Source: JAZKFT01 sp963845495 (GTDB lineage: Bacteria; Bacteroidota; Bacteroidia; Chitinophagales; Chitinophagaceae). Taken from it: a stretch of 64,000 nt of DNA. The translations under genes and the position numbers were made by a program. Of this stretch, positions 10,038 to 20,178 are shown piece by piece. The stretch covers positions 1 to 64,000 of the forward strand of contig CAWJTH010000207.1 of NCBI GenBank assembly GCA_963845495.1, given 5' to 3'. The notes under the pieces were generated by a model, which saw only the letters and a list, made by a program, of their open reading frames with translations, did not search any database and was not told where the DNA came from. Positions within the stretch are counted from its first letter, which is position 1, and each line of letters starts with the position of its first letter.

Positions 10038-11735
10038 TTACTGCCATTTAAACGGCAAATACCAGTTTGCTTTGTTCATTAATTTAGCTTGTACCGCAGC
10101 AGCTTTGGGATTACCTTCTGCCAACAATTTGGCGTAAACTTTATTGGCCAAGTAAGATGGATCATTCCTGCGCAATGCAACCCTTAGCAAATCCGACCAG
10201 CGTTTTCCTTCATAAGCCAATTCTAATCCTGCTTCGTTTATAATCTGGTCCTCAATTCCGGTAGTGCTGTCGCCCACAATTGGTTTAGAGAATAAATATG
10301 CCCTTCCCCTGATACCTGCATTTTGATACCAATCGGCGGCAATTTTGGGGTTGTCGCTTTTTCTGGCATCAAAATCATAGGGATTCGACTCGTTTGTTAT
10401 TTGACCAGGAATAGTGGTAAGCCCCTGGTTAACAAGTGCATAAGCTAGTGCATGATGATTGTCTAAATTGGCTGCTTCAGCAAATTCTAAATGTAGAGCG
10501 GCTGCTCTGTACAAATGCCATTTGCCTTTTTTAGTCAATAAATTGACAGGCAAAAAAGTAGTACCGTCTAAATAATTATACAGGTATTTCATAATAACCG
10601 GCTGGCCATCCAACATGCGGTAAGAGAAAACCTTTCCACGGGCGTCGTACGAAAAATTGTTCTTTTGTGTTTGGCTGTTCCAATTAGCCATGGCCACCTG
10701 CGATGGCTTTAATAAGTAAGAACCACCGCGATTAGAAAACAGGTTGATAAAAGGATCTTGCGGCGTAAAGTTTTCGTTAAACGGCAAAAACCAAACCCAT
10801 TCTGCATTGAACAATTTATCTGGATCACGAGCAAAAATGGAGCGCCAACCTTGGCTATTGTTATCAACCAAACTGGCTTCATCTTCTTCTTTGTAACGGA
10901 TATACCCCACGGCAATATCATTGTTATCACCTTTTGATTCGTATGAAATTCGGTTGGTATAAAAATCGCCGGTTCCACCTAATTCCATCACACTTTTATA
11001 GGCTACGGCCGCTTTGTGGTAACTGCCAGCCCATAAATACAATTGGCCCAACAACACTTGTTTGTTAATGAAAAACTTACCGGTACTATATCCGTCCACC
11101 GTTGTAACAACACTAGCCGTAGTTGGATAAGCTTGCATAAATGGCAACGCTTCCATTGTTTTTATAAGGTTGGCAAGCAAGGTGTTGAAATCAATTTTTG
11201 GCATCAATGCAATGTTTTTTGCATCAGTGGTGGTAGCCAACGGATCAGTTACATAAGGCACGTTACCAAAATGGATGCCCAATTGCAAGTAAACCCAGCA
11301 ACGCAACGCGGCAACATCGCTATACCGCATATTGTAATCCGCCACCTTCAATGTTTTGTTGGCCAACATAATGTTGAAATTGGCCATAATGTCGTTGCAA
11401 TTCAAAATCACTTCATAATACGGCCTTGGGTTGGCGTAGATGTTCCCTTCCAACACTTCATGCTCGTTTAATTGACGCAGGTTTTCGTCTGTAGAGCCGG
11501 TTGTGGTCATCAAATCGGCACGCAGCTCGTTCAACATTACATAAGAAGGCGCCAAATTCATAAATTTTCCATACAAGCCCATAATGGCAGCATCGGCATC
11601 AAACACGTTTTGGTAAACGTTGGTTTGGTCTAATACATCCTGTGGCTTTACATCCAATATTTTTGAGCAGGAACCAACACATACCACTAAAAAGGCAAAT
11701 GCGGCGGTGCGATAAATCGTTCTTATTGTCATCAT
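10038..11735 (-). CDS. SusD/RagB family nutrient-binding outer-membrane lipoprotein (SusD2)
   Basis: 565 residues. The N-terminal signal ends in a lipobox with Cys23 (VVCVGSC), followed by the SusD-type start SKILDVKPQDVLDQ. TPR-like helices follow, and the C-terminal half has the SusD hallmark ELAYEGKRWSDLLRVALRR near residue 510. SusD proteins cap the SusC barrel and bind oligosaccharide at the cell surface. It follows SusC2 after 164 bp on the same strand, which makes a standard SusCD pair. Lyase genes follow directly, so the cargo is probably pectin-derived. Start could be either of the two adjacent Met codons. Confidence 0.93.
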   Translation of the reverse strand: MMTIRTIYRTAAFAFLVVCVGSCSKILDVKPQDVLDQTNVYQNVFDADAAIMGLYGKFMNLAPSYVMLNELRADLMTTTGSTDENLRQLNEHEVLEGNIYANPRPYYEVILNCNDIMANFNIMLANKTLKVADYNMRYSDVAALRCWVYLQLGIHFGNVPYVTDPLATTTDAKNIALMPKIDFNTLLANLIKTMEALPFMQAYPTTASVVTTVDGYSTGKFFINKQVLLGQLYLWAGSYHKAAVAYKSVMELGGTGDFYTNRISYESKGDNNDIAVGYIRYKEEDEASLVDNNSQGWRSIFARDPDKLFNAEWVWFLPFNENFTPQDPFINLFSNRGGSYLLKPSQVAMANWNSQTQKNNFSYDARGKVFSYRMLDGQPVIMKYLYNYLDGTTFLPVNLLTKKGKWHLYRAAALHLEFAEAANLDNHHALAYALVNQGLTTIPGQITNESNPYDFDARKSDNPKIAADWYQNAGIRGRAYLFSKPIVGDSTTGIEDQIINEAGLELAYEGKRWSDLLRVALRRNDPSYLANKVYAKLLAEGNPKAAAVQAKLMNKANWYLPFKWQ

Positions 11736-11766
11736 AATAATTTTGTTATTTAAAAGCTTTGAGCTG

Positions 11767-11880
11767 TGAGCTATTAGCTGTGAGCGTAGGACATTAATTG
11801 TAAGCTAGGGTGGTTTTAAGGTTTGACTTGAACTTAACTTTGCTTTAGATTTTTAGCAATGGCTCAAGGCTAATAGCTCA
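11767..11880. repeat. Imperfect inverted repeat between SusC2 and SusD2
   Basis: TGAGCTATTAGCTGTGAG at 11767-11784 is the near-perfect reverse complement (16 of 18) of CTCAAGGCTAATAGCTCA at 11863-11880. The arms enclose about 78 bp. The left side also repeats the word GAGCTGTGAGC in tandem. The structure fills most of the 164-bp gap and could fold in the polycistronic mRNA. Confidence 0.6.
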
Positions 11881-11899
11881 AAGTAAAGCTAACAGCTCC

Positions 11900-14800
11900 T
11901 TACAATCCAAGCCTTACACCAACTTGTACCGACCTGTAAATTGGTTCGCCCATTAAATCGACACCCTGTCCAATTGGGCTTGTTGTTGCACTAAACTCAG
12001 GATCGTAACCCATATATTTAGTGAAAGTGACGAGATTATTGCCGTTCAAATACAAAACCGTGTACTTAATAGCGCTGTTTTTAATAGGGATTTGGTAAGA
12101 AAGCGAAACCGTACGCAGGCGGATGTACGAACCATCTTCAATCCAACGATCAGAAAAACGGCTGTTGCCCATCGGGTCGCCCCAAGTTGCTTTTGGCGTA
12201 TTGGTTATTTGGCCATCATTTTTCCAACGGTTTAAAACGGCTTGCGTTTGGTTAGCGTAACCGCTCATGGATTCTAGTTGGCGGCGGGTATAGTTGTACA
12301 CTTGGTTACCTTGCGAAAAAGTAAACAATGCATTCAGCGCAAAATTTTTGTAAGCCACATTGGTTGAAAACGAACCAAAATATTTTGGATTGGGATTGCC
12401 GATGATTGCCCGGTCAGTGGCGTCAATTACTTTATCGCCGTTCAAATCTTGAAACTGAACATCGCCACCTTTAAATGGCGTTAAGCTTCCATTTGCATTT
12501 CTAATACTTAAACCAGAAGCAGTTGCAGCAGCGTTGCTGGCAAAAACGCCATTGGTTTTGTAGCCGTAAAAAACATTTGGCGCAACGCCCGGCAACGTTA
12601 AAATTGTTGCATCGGCAAAATCTGTTAAGATGTTGGCTTGCGGCAATTGCGTGATTTTTGATTGGTTATGTGCCACTGTTATATTCAAATCCCATTTCAA
12701 ATTTTTTGAATTAACGATTCTAGCATTTAAACTAAGCTCTTCGCCAGTAGTTTGCATGGCGCCAGAATTAGTGATATTGTAAGCTAAACCAGTAGCTGAA
12801 GCAGCTGGCTCGTACACAATCATGTTGGTTGTTTTGCTATGAAAGGCGTCAAAACTGATACTCACCCTTTCTTTTAAAATGGCCAAATCAATTCCACCAT
12901 TCAGCCGTGTAATTGTTTCCCATTGTAAGTTTGGGTTACCGGCGTTGCCGCGAACCAGGCCTTCAACACCCAATAAATTTTGCGATACGTAATATTTGCG
13001 GGCTGTAAAATTGCCAATGTCATCGTTGCCTGTCATACCGATTGAACCCCTGATTTTTAATAGATCGATCCATTTGATGTTGGCCATCATTTTTTCTGAT
13101 GATAGCAACCAAGCTGCTGATAAAGAAGGCATTACCGCATAATGGTTGTTGCCAATTTTAATGGAACCGTCTGATGCATCGGCCCCAAACCTTGAAGAAC
13201 CATCAATAGCCATATTAAAAGAAAGGAAATATTTGCGTAGCAAGTTATAATCGGCATTCAGATAGGTATTCCACCAACGCGATTGACCCAAACTACCACC
13301 GATGCTGCGTAAAGAATTTAACCCATAAGTAACGCCGGTCAATTGATCGGTGGCTGAATTATAGCCTAAACCCACATCTTGCTCTGTTTTGCTTTGTTGA
13401 AAGCGTATGCCCGCACGAACGGCAAGTTGGTGGATGGAATTGAATGTTTTGGTATAGGCCAGTTTTGTATCGTTGTACACATTAAACATCCTAAGCACCT
13501 GTGCGCCAGATTGATTGGTAACAACGGCATTTGGCAAAGTATCTTGCACAATTCCATGCTGCGGAATAAAGAAAGATTCGCGGTCTTTATCCATAATTAC
13601 AGCTATGGTTGTGGCCGCACTTAGGTTTTTAGTGATGACATAATTAAAATTAAGCGAACCAACGAAACGGTAACTTTTACTCAATCCTATCATGCTTTGC
13701 ACAATGGCCAGTGGATTGCTGATGTTGAAAGTATCTTTATCAGCCAAGGATGGCGAAGCAATGCCTTTTACATCAATGTCGTTAGTGGCCAAGAAAGGCG
13801 CTTTTATCAACGCGGCAAAAATGGGGTTGGTTTTAACATCAGTACCCGTATTTTTCAGGTCTTGTTCTTTGTAGGTAAAATTTAAATTGGCTGAGGCAGT
13901 TAAGCGTTTGCTCAAATTAAAATCAGCATTGAAACGGGTATTGTATTTGGCCAAATCGGTATTGGTAATAATGCCGCCTGTTTTTTGGTAGCCCATGGTA
14001 AGCGCATATTTCGCAACCTCATCGCCACCACTAATTTTTAGATAACCGTTTTGGCTGCTGGTGCTTTTAAATATTTTGCTTTGCCAATCGTTGTTATTGT
14101 GGTATTTGTAATATTGTGGATTACTGGTATTGTCGTTCATGTAAGGCAGGGCTTGTATTTGATCGGCCGTCAACCCTTTTGATTGCAACATTTCAGACAA
14201 ATAAATACGGTAATCGTTGGCATTTAACACGGGAATATTATCTGGTGTAAAATTTACACCACTATAAATTGCCACATCAATGGCAGTTGCTTCTTGCTTG
14301 GCCCGGTTGGTAGAAATTAAAATAACGCCATTTGCACCTTTTGTTCCGTAAGTGGAAGAACCATCTTTTATTACCGAAATATTATCGATATCCTTCAAAT
14401 CAACAAACGATAATGGATTTTGATAAAAGCCAGAAATAAGGGAATTGCCATGGCTATCGTTATCATACATTACACCATCCACAATAACCAATGGTTGGTT
14501 GGTGGCGTATAAAGAAGAAAAACCACGCAGAAAAAGATTGGCACCCATATCTGGCGTTCCAGACCGGCGGATACTATTCAAGCCAGCCACTTTTCCTTGC
14601 AGGTAAGCATCTGGCGTTTCAGCAATTTGCTTCCAGCTACCGTCGGTTTGCACATTGGTGGCGGCTACCGTTAAGTTGCTTTGCGGAACGGTTTCAAAAG
14701 GCAAAGTGGCATCATCATACAACGACTTAAAACTGCTTTCGTACAAAGAAGTGGTAATTTGATTACGACCTTTCAAAGCAACTTCTTGCGCTTGGTAGCC

Positions 14801-15061
14801 ATCAGCTTCTAAGCGGATAGTTACTTTGCTGTCTGGCACTTTCATTGAAAATTTACCTGCGCTATCTGTAATGGCAGCATACAATTGCCCATAAGAAATT
14901 CTTACGCCAATCAATGCCTTTCCTGTAGCGGCGTCTTTTATAACCCCGCCAACAGTGGCCGTATTTTTATCTTCTTTGCCTGGGGATCTTTGTGCATGTG
15001 CAGCAAAACAAACCGTGAGCAATACCAAAACCAATCCTTTTATTTTATATTTCATTTCCAT
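11900..15061 (-). CDS. SusC/RagA family TonB-dependent outer-membrane transporter (SusC2)
   Basis: About 1053 residues from the ATG at 15061. The open frame runs 26 codons further upstream, but that extension only translates the GTGAATAGTGAATAG repeats, and the internal start gives a proper signal peptide (GLVLVLLTVCFAAHAQ). Domains: a carboxypeptidase-regulatory-like beta-sandwich (about 35-105, VGGVIKDAATGKALIGV), a TonB plug (about 120-255, PLVIVDGVMYD and ISVIKDGSSTYGTKGANGVILI), and then the 22-strand barrel. It imports oligosaccharide into the periplasm using proton-motive force relayed by TonB/ExbBD. It pairs with SusD2 downstream. The segment before the plug is shorter and more divergent than in SusC1. 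Confidence 0.93.
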   Translation of the reverse strand: MEMKYKIKGLVLVLLTVCFAAHAQRSPGKEDKNTATVGGVIKDAATGKALIGVRISYGQLYAAITDSAGKFSMKVPDSKVTIRLEADGYQAQEVALKGRNQITTSLYESSFKSLYDDATLPFETVPQSNLTVAATNVQTDGSWKQIAETPDAYLQGKVAGLNSIRRSGTPDMGANLFLRGFSSLYATNQPLVIVDGVMYDNDSHGNSLISGFYQNPLSFVDLKDIDNISVIKDGSSTYGTKGANGVILISTNRAKQEATAIDVAIYSGVNFTPDNIPVLNANDYRIYLSEMLQSKGLTADQIQALPYMNDNTSNPQYYKYHNNNDWQSKIFKSTSSQNGYLKISGGDEVAKYALTMGYQKTGGIITNTDLAKYNTRFNADFNLSKRLTASANLNFTYKEQDLKNTGTDVKTNPIFAALIKAPFLATNDIDVKGIASPSLADKDTFNISNPLAIVQSMIGLSKSYRFVGSLNFNYVITKNLSAATTIAVIMDKDRESFFIPQHGIVQDTLPNAVVTNQSGAQVLRMFNVYNDTKLAYTKTFNSIHQLAVRAGIRFQQSKTEQDVGLGYNSATDQLTGVTYGLNSLRSIGGSLGQSRWWNTYLNADYNLLRKYFLSFNMAIDGSSRFGADASDGSIKIGNNHYAVMPSLSAAWLLSSEKMMANIKWIDLLKIRGSIGMTGNDDIGNFTARKYYVSQNLLGVEGLVRGNAGNPNLQWETITRLNGGIDLAILKERVSISFDAFHSKTTNMIVYEPAASATGLAYNITNSGAMQTTGEELSLNARIVNSKNLKWDLNITVAHNQSKITQLPQANILTDFADATILTLPGVAPNVFYGYKTNGVFASNAAATASGLSIRNANGSLTPFKGGDVQFQDLNGDKVIDATDRAIIGNPNPKYFGSFSTNVAYKNFALNALFTFSQGNQVYNYTRRQLESMSGYANQTQAVLNRWKNDGQITNTPKATWGDPMGNSRFSDRWIEDGSYIRLRTVSLSYQIPIKNSAIKYTVLYLNGNNLVTFTKYMGYDPEFSATTSPIGQGVDLMGEPIYRSVQVGVRLGL

Positions 15062-15090
15062 ATTGAGATAGCTAATTAAGTCAGTGGAAT

Positions 15091-15172
15091 TGTGAGTGGT
15101 GAGTGGTGAGATTGTGAATTGTGAATAGTGAATAGTCAATAGTGAATTGTAATAGTCAATGGGTGAGTGGAA
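15091..15172. repeat. Degenerate short-word tandem repeats upstream of SusC2
   Basis: The gap between the FAS1 gene and SusC2 is made of imperfect repeats of GTGAGTG and GTGAATA/GTCAATA words (for example GTGAATAGTGAATAGTCAAT). The low-complexity sequence explains the spurious N-terminal extension of the SusC2 frame. No promoter was recognised in it. Confidence 0.6.
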
Positions 15173-15207
15173 GTAGCAAGTGTATTTCAGCTCAAAGCTT
15201 ACAGCTT

Positions 15208-16755
15208 TTAAAACTGCGGAACAAACTTTATGTAATCCAGCGTTAGGTTGTAAGGAATAGTTGATGTTTGCGTGGCTGGTGCTAGGATGCGCACTTTTTT
15301 AGTGGAGGCATTGTAAAGGATTGGTTTTCCTATTACCGCAAAGTTTGGTGCCGCCAATGGCCAGTCATAGGTACCATTGGTATAGTCGCCAATATAGGTT
15401 TCGGTATAAGTGTACGGTTTAATGGCCGTGGTATCGCTAACAGTTGGTGCGTAAATTGAATCAGCAAAATTGCCGACCTGCAAAATTTGTTTTAGGGTTG
15501 AATCGGTTCCATAAGTATTATCGCCCTGCCCAGATATTACCTTATCGTTTAGCGCTACCCAATACATTTTATATTTACCAGTTAGCAAGCCATTGGTGGT
15601 ATAATCAATGTAAAAGTTGGCGCCCGACGAACCCAAGCCAGCATAAATATCGTTGAAGGAAAGGTTGGTAAGCGGGTTGAAACGTTGCCTATAATAAATA
15701 TTGAGGAGATAACTTGCCGAGTTGAATTTTAATGCATAAGGCGTTTCGCCTTGTATTACAACGGTCGGTATTTTTTCGGGCATGGTCCAAGTGGCGGCAT
15801 TTACCACATATACAACGCCGTTGCTTACTTTATGCGTTTCAATGATGGCCGCACTGTTTGAAACATGTGCACCAAATTTAGACAATGCATTTGCCAATTG
15901 GGCTGGTTGGTACAAACCTTTTATGGCCAAATCTTTCACCACATTCCAAGCTGGGTTTGAAGCGGCATAAGTAGCGTTGGTACTTAAAAAGAAAGGTTTT
16001 TGTTTATTTACTTCTGTGGTGTAAGCAGTATTTGCCAAAATAACATAGGTGTACAAAGTGTCTTCATTACTAACATCGTACACTTGCGCACGAAAGCTAT
16101 TTTGGATAATGATGCCCGTTCCTGCTTTGTACACTGGGTCGCCGGTTGCGGGGTTAATGCTATCGAGCGTTGCCTGCGAAGGATCTAATATTTGATAATT
16201 CAAAGCCGCTACGTAAGCGTTTTGCGTAAATGTGGCGGTGGTGGTTGTAATATAATCCCAAGCGTTTCCCAATGGCGCTATGCCTTGGTCTATTACGTTT
16301 AATACTCCGTTTTTTACGTAAATATCTGCTGTTTTAATGTTGGCTACGTCAAATTTGGTGGTGGAAGTAAAAATCCTTTTCCCGTTCAGCATTGGCAGGC
16401 GAAGGCTATCGTTGCCCATACGTGTAAAAAACAATTCGCCTGAAATGTGGTTGAGCAAATAAGCTTTTAATTTGCTTGTATCAGCAATTGTAGCTGCATC
16501 CAACGTGGCCAATGCATCGTTGTTCGGCGCAAACACCGTATAGTTTTTGGAAGAAGCCAACACTTGATCCAATCCCGTTTTTATCAGATAATCGTTAAAC
16601 TTCGACAGTTCGGTGTGCTTAGCAATTTCCTGCGTCAATGTCTCGTTCAGTGCCTGATTGGTAACGGCTGTGTGGTCGTCCCATTTTTTGCAGGAGCTCA
16701 CCACAATAATCATCAGGCAACCCAGCAGCCAAGCATATTTTTTCGTAAAATCCAT
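15208..16755 (-). CDS. Fasciclin (FAS1) domain lipoprotein, candidate surface glycan-binding protein
   Basis: 515 residues with a lipoprotein signal and lipobox Cys22 (VVSSCKKWDD). A FAS1 domain spans about residues 45-170 and shows YTVFAPNNDAL and the typical closing GVLNVIDQGI. A second, more degenerate FAS1-like unit occupies about 190-330. The C-terminal third (about 335-515) is a different all-beta region ending LDYIKFVPQF, resembling the closing strand of carbohydrate-binding jelly rolls and of Bacteroidota FAS1 proteins with a DUF5108-like tail. The gene sits between the two SusCD pairs, where SusE/F-like surface glycan-binding proteins are usually encoded. A glycan-binding role is inferred from position and architecture only. 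Confidence 0.8.
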   Translation of the reverse strand: MDFTKKYAWLLGCLMIIVVSSCKKWDDHTAVTNQALNETLTQEIAKHTELSKFNDYLIKTGLDQVLASSKNYTVFAPNNDALATLDAATIADTSKLKAYLLNHISGELFFTRMGNDSLRLPMLNGKRIFTSTTKFDVANIKTADIYVKNGVLNVIDQGIAPLGNAWDYITTTTATFTQNAYVAALNYQILDPSQATLDSINPATGDPVYKAGTGIIIQNSFRAQVYDVSNEDTLYTYVILANTAYTTEVNKQKPFFLSTNATYAASNPAWNVVKDLAIKGLYQPAQLANALSKFGAHVSNSAAIIETHKVSNGVVYVVNAATWTMPEKIPTVVIQGETPYALKFNSASYLLNIYYRQRFNPLTNLSFNDIYAGLGSSGANFYIDYTTNGLLTGKYKMYWVALNDKVISGQGDNTYGTDSTLKQILQVGNFADSIYAPTVSDTTAIKPYTYTETYIGDYTNGTYDWPLAAPNFAVIGKPILYNASTKKVRILAPATQTSTIPYNLTLDYIKFVPQF

Positions 16756-16760
16756 CTGTT

Positions 16761-16858
16761 GAATTATAAATTATGAGTTATGAATTATGAATATCGAGCC
16801 GATTAGAAAGACAAATTATTCTTATGAAAAATTCATAATTCACAATTCATCATTCATC
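16761..16858. repeat. Imperfect inverted repeat between two FAS1 genes
   Basis: The arm at about 16761-16792, rich in ATTATGAGTTATGAATTATG, is largely complementary to the arm at 16831-16858 (ATTCATAATTCACAATTCAT). The outer 12 bases pair perfectly. The pair fills the gap between the two FAS1 lipoprotein genes and could form an AU-rich hairpin in their shared mRNA. Confidence 0.6.
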
Positions 16859-16864
16859 GTTCTT

Positions 16865-18574
16865 TTATGGTTCCGTTGTTCCATCTGGATTAAAGTGCGG
16901 ACTCGTTTGGCTCATGCCGATTGGTATAAATTGAACCATATCGAAATTGCAATCCGAGTTGGTGCCTGACAGCAAATCGAAGCGGATTTTATGGCGGCCT
17001 GTTAATTGAATATCTATAATACCCAACATCCTGGCGGCTGTTGAGCCCGATTTTTTTGCAACACCAGCCCACCATTTCCAACCGATGGCGGCCAATGAAG
17101 CTTCGTCTGCCACATTTACCGAAGATATTTTTTGGTGGAATTGAATCAACGCACTGGTCAACGGTACACCGTCAAAAGAACCTTGCACTGCACTTACTGT
17201 ACTATTTTGGGTATAATAACAGAACCAAACTTTGTATTTTCCTGCCACCAACAATGGTGTGGTAAATTCAATCCAAGTGTTGGACGAACAAGTACCCGTG
17301 TTGCTGGTATTGCTGGTGCTTGTACCAAGCCCTAATTCCCAATAATCGCCCAAATATCCGTTTCCGCTATACCTATATTTTAGGCAGCTTGCACTCCATT
17401 TAATATCTTTAAAAGCATTATTGGTACTATCGCCACGGTCAAAAAGGTAAGCTGCAGACTTGCGGTAAACGGTGCTTAAACGGGTTAATTCAGTTTGGGT
17501 GGCGCACAAATCCCAATAAACCGGGAAAGGGCTGCGCACTTTAATGGCCAAGTGTTTCAATATGCGGTGCATCACTCCATTTGTGGCCGATACATCACTG
17601 TTGGCCAACTCCAATTCGCCACCAACTTCATGCACCGTTCCGTTAATGGTGCTATACGTATCATCGTTTAATAGCACTTTATTGTTGGAAACCAAATCGG
17701 TAACTACTTGCAATGGCGCAAGGGTTTCGTGCGAACTGGCCGTTACAATATCAGCTAAGTATTTGATATCTTTTAAAATATGATAGGCTACGTATAAATG
17801 CAAGCTGTCGGTAGCAAGCAGCGGGTTTCCCGTGTTGCTATACTTAGCTTTCAATGCGGCATAACTAGTTATCCCAGTGTCTGTGTAATCTTTATTTGTT
17901 TCAGCAATTAACGTTAGCCAATGGGCTGAACTATCGGGATTTTTTACCAAGTTCAACGTATCATAATAACCGGTTGCTTTTAATGCTTGTAGGAAAATGG
18001 AATAGTCTGGGTTTTGTTCTACCAATTGTGCCAAAGAGTAGGCGGTGGGAATCAATACTTGGTCTATTACATGAATAATACCATTGCCCAATTTTATATT
18101 AGCTTGTAAAACAGTGCCTTGCCTATTTATGATATAAGATGATACGCCGCCTTTATTTGCCACGCCGGTAATAAGAAACTGCCCGTACATGGTTACAGAT
18201 GGCAACTTTCCATCGTTAAATTGTGAGGAATAAACCACTTCTGTTAGCAAGTGGAATTTTAGCAGATTTTGCAAATCGCTTATTTGTATCTGATCGATGG
18301 ATGTTTTTCCGACCTGCTTTAAATAAGCGGCAACCGCATCGTTTGTTGGCGCAAACAACGTGTAGGTTCCATAAGCATTTAAAAAGTCGTTGTAACCAAC
18401 TTTGTAAATAATGGCAACAAGGCTGGTAAAACGTTGCAGCGAATCTTGTTGCAGGTATTGCAAAATATTCACATCTGTAGTGGTGGTTTCCCTTATGGCT
18501 TGTTTTTTACAACTGCTTACCATGGCAATTATTACCAACAAGGCTATTGAAAAGGTAAATATGGCTTTTTTCAT
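16865..18574 (-). CDS. Fasciclin (FAS1) domain lipoprotein
   Basis: 569 residues with lipobox Cys22 (IAMVSSCKKQ). Two FAS1 units are visible: about 40-180 (YTLFAPTNDAVAAYL, closing NGIIHVIDQVLIP) and about 185-345 (closing TNGVMHRILKHLAI). The remaining 220 residues form a beta-rich tail with WIEFTTPLLVAGKYKVWFCYY and an ending, FDMVQFIPIG, similar to the neighbouring FAS1 protein. The two genes therefore look like diverged paralogues. It lies directly downstream of SusD1 (54 bp) and upstream of the second FAS1 gene, so it is very likely co-transcribed. It is predicted to be anchored in the outer membrane facing out. Glycan binding is inferred, not shown. Confidence 0.8.
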   Translation of the reverse strand: MKKAIFTFSIALLVIIAMVSSCKKQAIRETTTTDVNILQYLQQDSLQRFTSLVAIIYKVGYNDFLNAYGTYTLFAPTNDAVAAYLKQVGKTSIDQIQISDLQNLLKFHLLTEVVYSSQFNDGKLPSVTMYGQFLITGVANKGGVSSYIINRQGTVLQANIKLGNGIIHVIDQVLIPTAYSLAQLVEQNPDYSIFLQALKATGYYDTLNLVKNPDSSAHWLTLIAETNKDYTDTGITSYAALKAKYSNTGNPLLATDSLHLYVAYHILKDIKYLADIVTASSHETLAPLQVVTDLVSNNKVLLNDDTYSTINGTVHEVGGELELANSDVSATNGVMHRILKHLAIKVRSPFPVYWDLCATQTELTRLSTVYRKSAAYLFDRGDSTNNAFKDIKWSASCLKYRYSGNGYLGDYWELGLGTSTSNTSNTGTCSSNTWIEFTTPLLVAGKYKVWFCYYTQNSTVSAVQGSFDGVPLTSALIQFHQKISSVNVADEASLAAIGWKWWAGVAKKSGSTAARMLGIIDIQLTGRHKIRFDLLSGTNSDCNFDMVQFIPIGMSQTSPHFNPDGTTEP

Positions 18575-18628
18575 CTCGTTATTTTTATTGTATTATTCAT
18601 TATCCATTTATTCTCATCCATTCTCCAA

Positions 18629-20128
18629 TTATTTGTAAAATGGATTTTGTACCAGCAAGCTATTGGTTTGAAGCTCATAATCGTAAATGGGGAAGTAATG
18701 GCTATTATGATCCAACATTTTGGCCTGTGCCGTTCGAACAGAGCTAGCTGCAACAGTATTGCTTACCAAATTTTGTAGATAGGCAATATTGGCATAATTG
18801 TTCTTTTTTACATATCGTAGCACATCGTACCAACGTTTTCCCTCGAACATAAATTCACGGGCACGTTCATCTAAAATGTACAGGGAAACAGCGTCTTTAT
18901 TGGTTGGATCGGGGTTTTCGTTCGTGCCAGCAAGTGCATGCGCCCTATCGCGGATATTTTTTACCAGTGCCAACGCATCAACGCCATTATTTAAATTGGC
19001 CAATGCTTCGGCCTTCATCAGCAAAATATCTGCATAGCGATAAACAAACCAATGGGTGTACGAATCGGCAGTGCCCATTAAAGTGCTTGAATTGAGACCC
19101 ACATATTTCCAGATCAAACCGTCTTGTGCCCTTACTGAACCGCCGTCTGCCCTAATATCTGTAAAGTTGTTCACGTTATCGGTAGTAAAAATCTGGTCCA
19201 TTACCCTGTTAGCAGCTACAAACCGTTTGGTGGTACCGGTGAACATGGTAAAAAATGTGTTTAGCTTTTGGGGATAAAACTGAAACTCGAAAATACTTTC
19301 GGTAGAATTGCCATTGCGATATAAAGTGGTGTACCATGCGCTGGTATTACCGACTAATCCAAATATCCTTGAATTGATTACTTTGTTGCAAGCTGTAACG
19401 GCGTCGTTATATTTCTCTTCCCACAGGTAAACATCAGCCTGAATAGTGTTTATCGTATAGCGGGTTAAACGCCCTTTATCAGAAGCGGTAGCACCATACG
19501 TAACCAAAATTTTGGGTTCGGCTTCATTCAAATCCTTTTCAATTTGTGCCAGCACATCTGCCTGCGGGCTTTTTGCAATGCTCACAATATCTTCATCGCT
19601 AGCGGTAGATTTCAACTTTAGCGGCACATCACCAAAACTTCTTACCAAATAAAAATACATTAATGCACGCAATCCTTTTGCTTCGGCAATGTATGCATCT
19701 AACGCATCTTGCGTTAATGTTTTATCGGTGGTAAGCACCAATGGCGCATTGTCTATTACCGTGTTACAATAGTTGATAACACGATAAACGGGACGCCAAT
19801 TTACCAGCGAACTGCTTGAAACAGTATTTACGTTCATCACGGCTAATTCTTCGGCGGTGGTGGCTGAAGAAATGCCGAGCATATCGGCCCGCAATTCTCC
19901 CCACAGAAAAAACAATTCAGCTAAAGGCTTGTCTGCACCGGTCGGATCACCTAAAAGCGAAGCATAACAACCAATAACGTAGGCATTGATTTGTTCTTTA
20001 GTTTTCCAGTAATTTTCTACGATTATGCCGTCGGCAGGCTTTAAATCAAGCCACTTTTTGCACGATGAAAATGCCATGGAAAGCATTATCAAGCAAACTG
20101 ACATTAACCGAAATCTATTTTTCAACAT
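18629..20128 (-). CDS. SusD/RagB family outer-membrane lipoprotein (SusD1)
   Basis: 499 residues with lipobox Cys23 (SMAFSSCKKWLDLKPADG), the classic start of mature SusD proteins. The hallmark RAREFMFEGKRWYDVLRYV lies near residue 430, and the TPR-like helical core is complete. It follows SusC1 after 50 bp and precedes two FAS1 lipoprotein genes. It forms the surface lid of the SusC1 barrel. It is shorter than SusD2 and not closely similar to it, so the two pairs probably take up different oligosaccharides. Confidence 0.93.
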   Translation of the reverse strand: MLKNRFRLMSVCLIMLSMAFSSCKKWLDLKPADGIIVENYWKTKEQINAYVIGCYASLLGDPTGADKPLAELFFLWGELRADMLGISSATTAEELAVMNVNTVSSSSLVNWRPVYRVINYCNTVIDNAPLVLTTDKTLTQDALDAYIAEAKGLRALMYFYLVRSFGDVPLKLKSTASDEDIVSIAKSPQADVLAQIEKDLNEAEPKILVTYGATASDKGRLTRYTINTIQADVYLWEEKYNDAVTACNKVINSRIFGLVGNTSAWYTTLYRNGNSTESIFEFQFYPQKLNTFFTMFTGTTKRFVAANRVMDQIFTTDNVNNFTDIRADGGSVRAQDGLIWKYVGLNSSTLMGTADSYTHWFVYRYADILLMKAEALANLNNGVDALALVKNIRDRAHALAGTNENPDPTNKDAVSLYILDERAREFMFEGKRWYDVLRYVKKNNYANIAYLQNLVSNTVAASSVRTAQAKMLDHNSHYFPIYDYELQTNSLLVQNPFYK

Positions 20129-20178
20129 ATTGAAAGTCTTTTATCGTTTTTATTTGCTCCTTTTAAAATGACGTTGGC

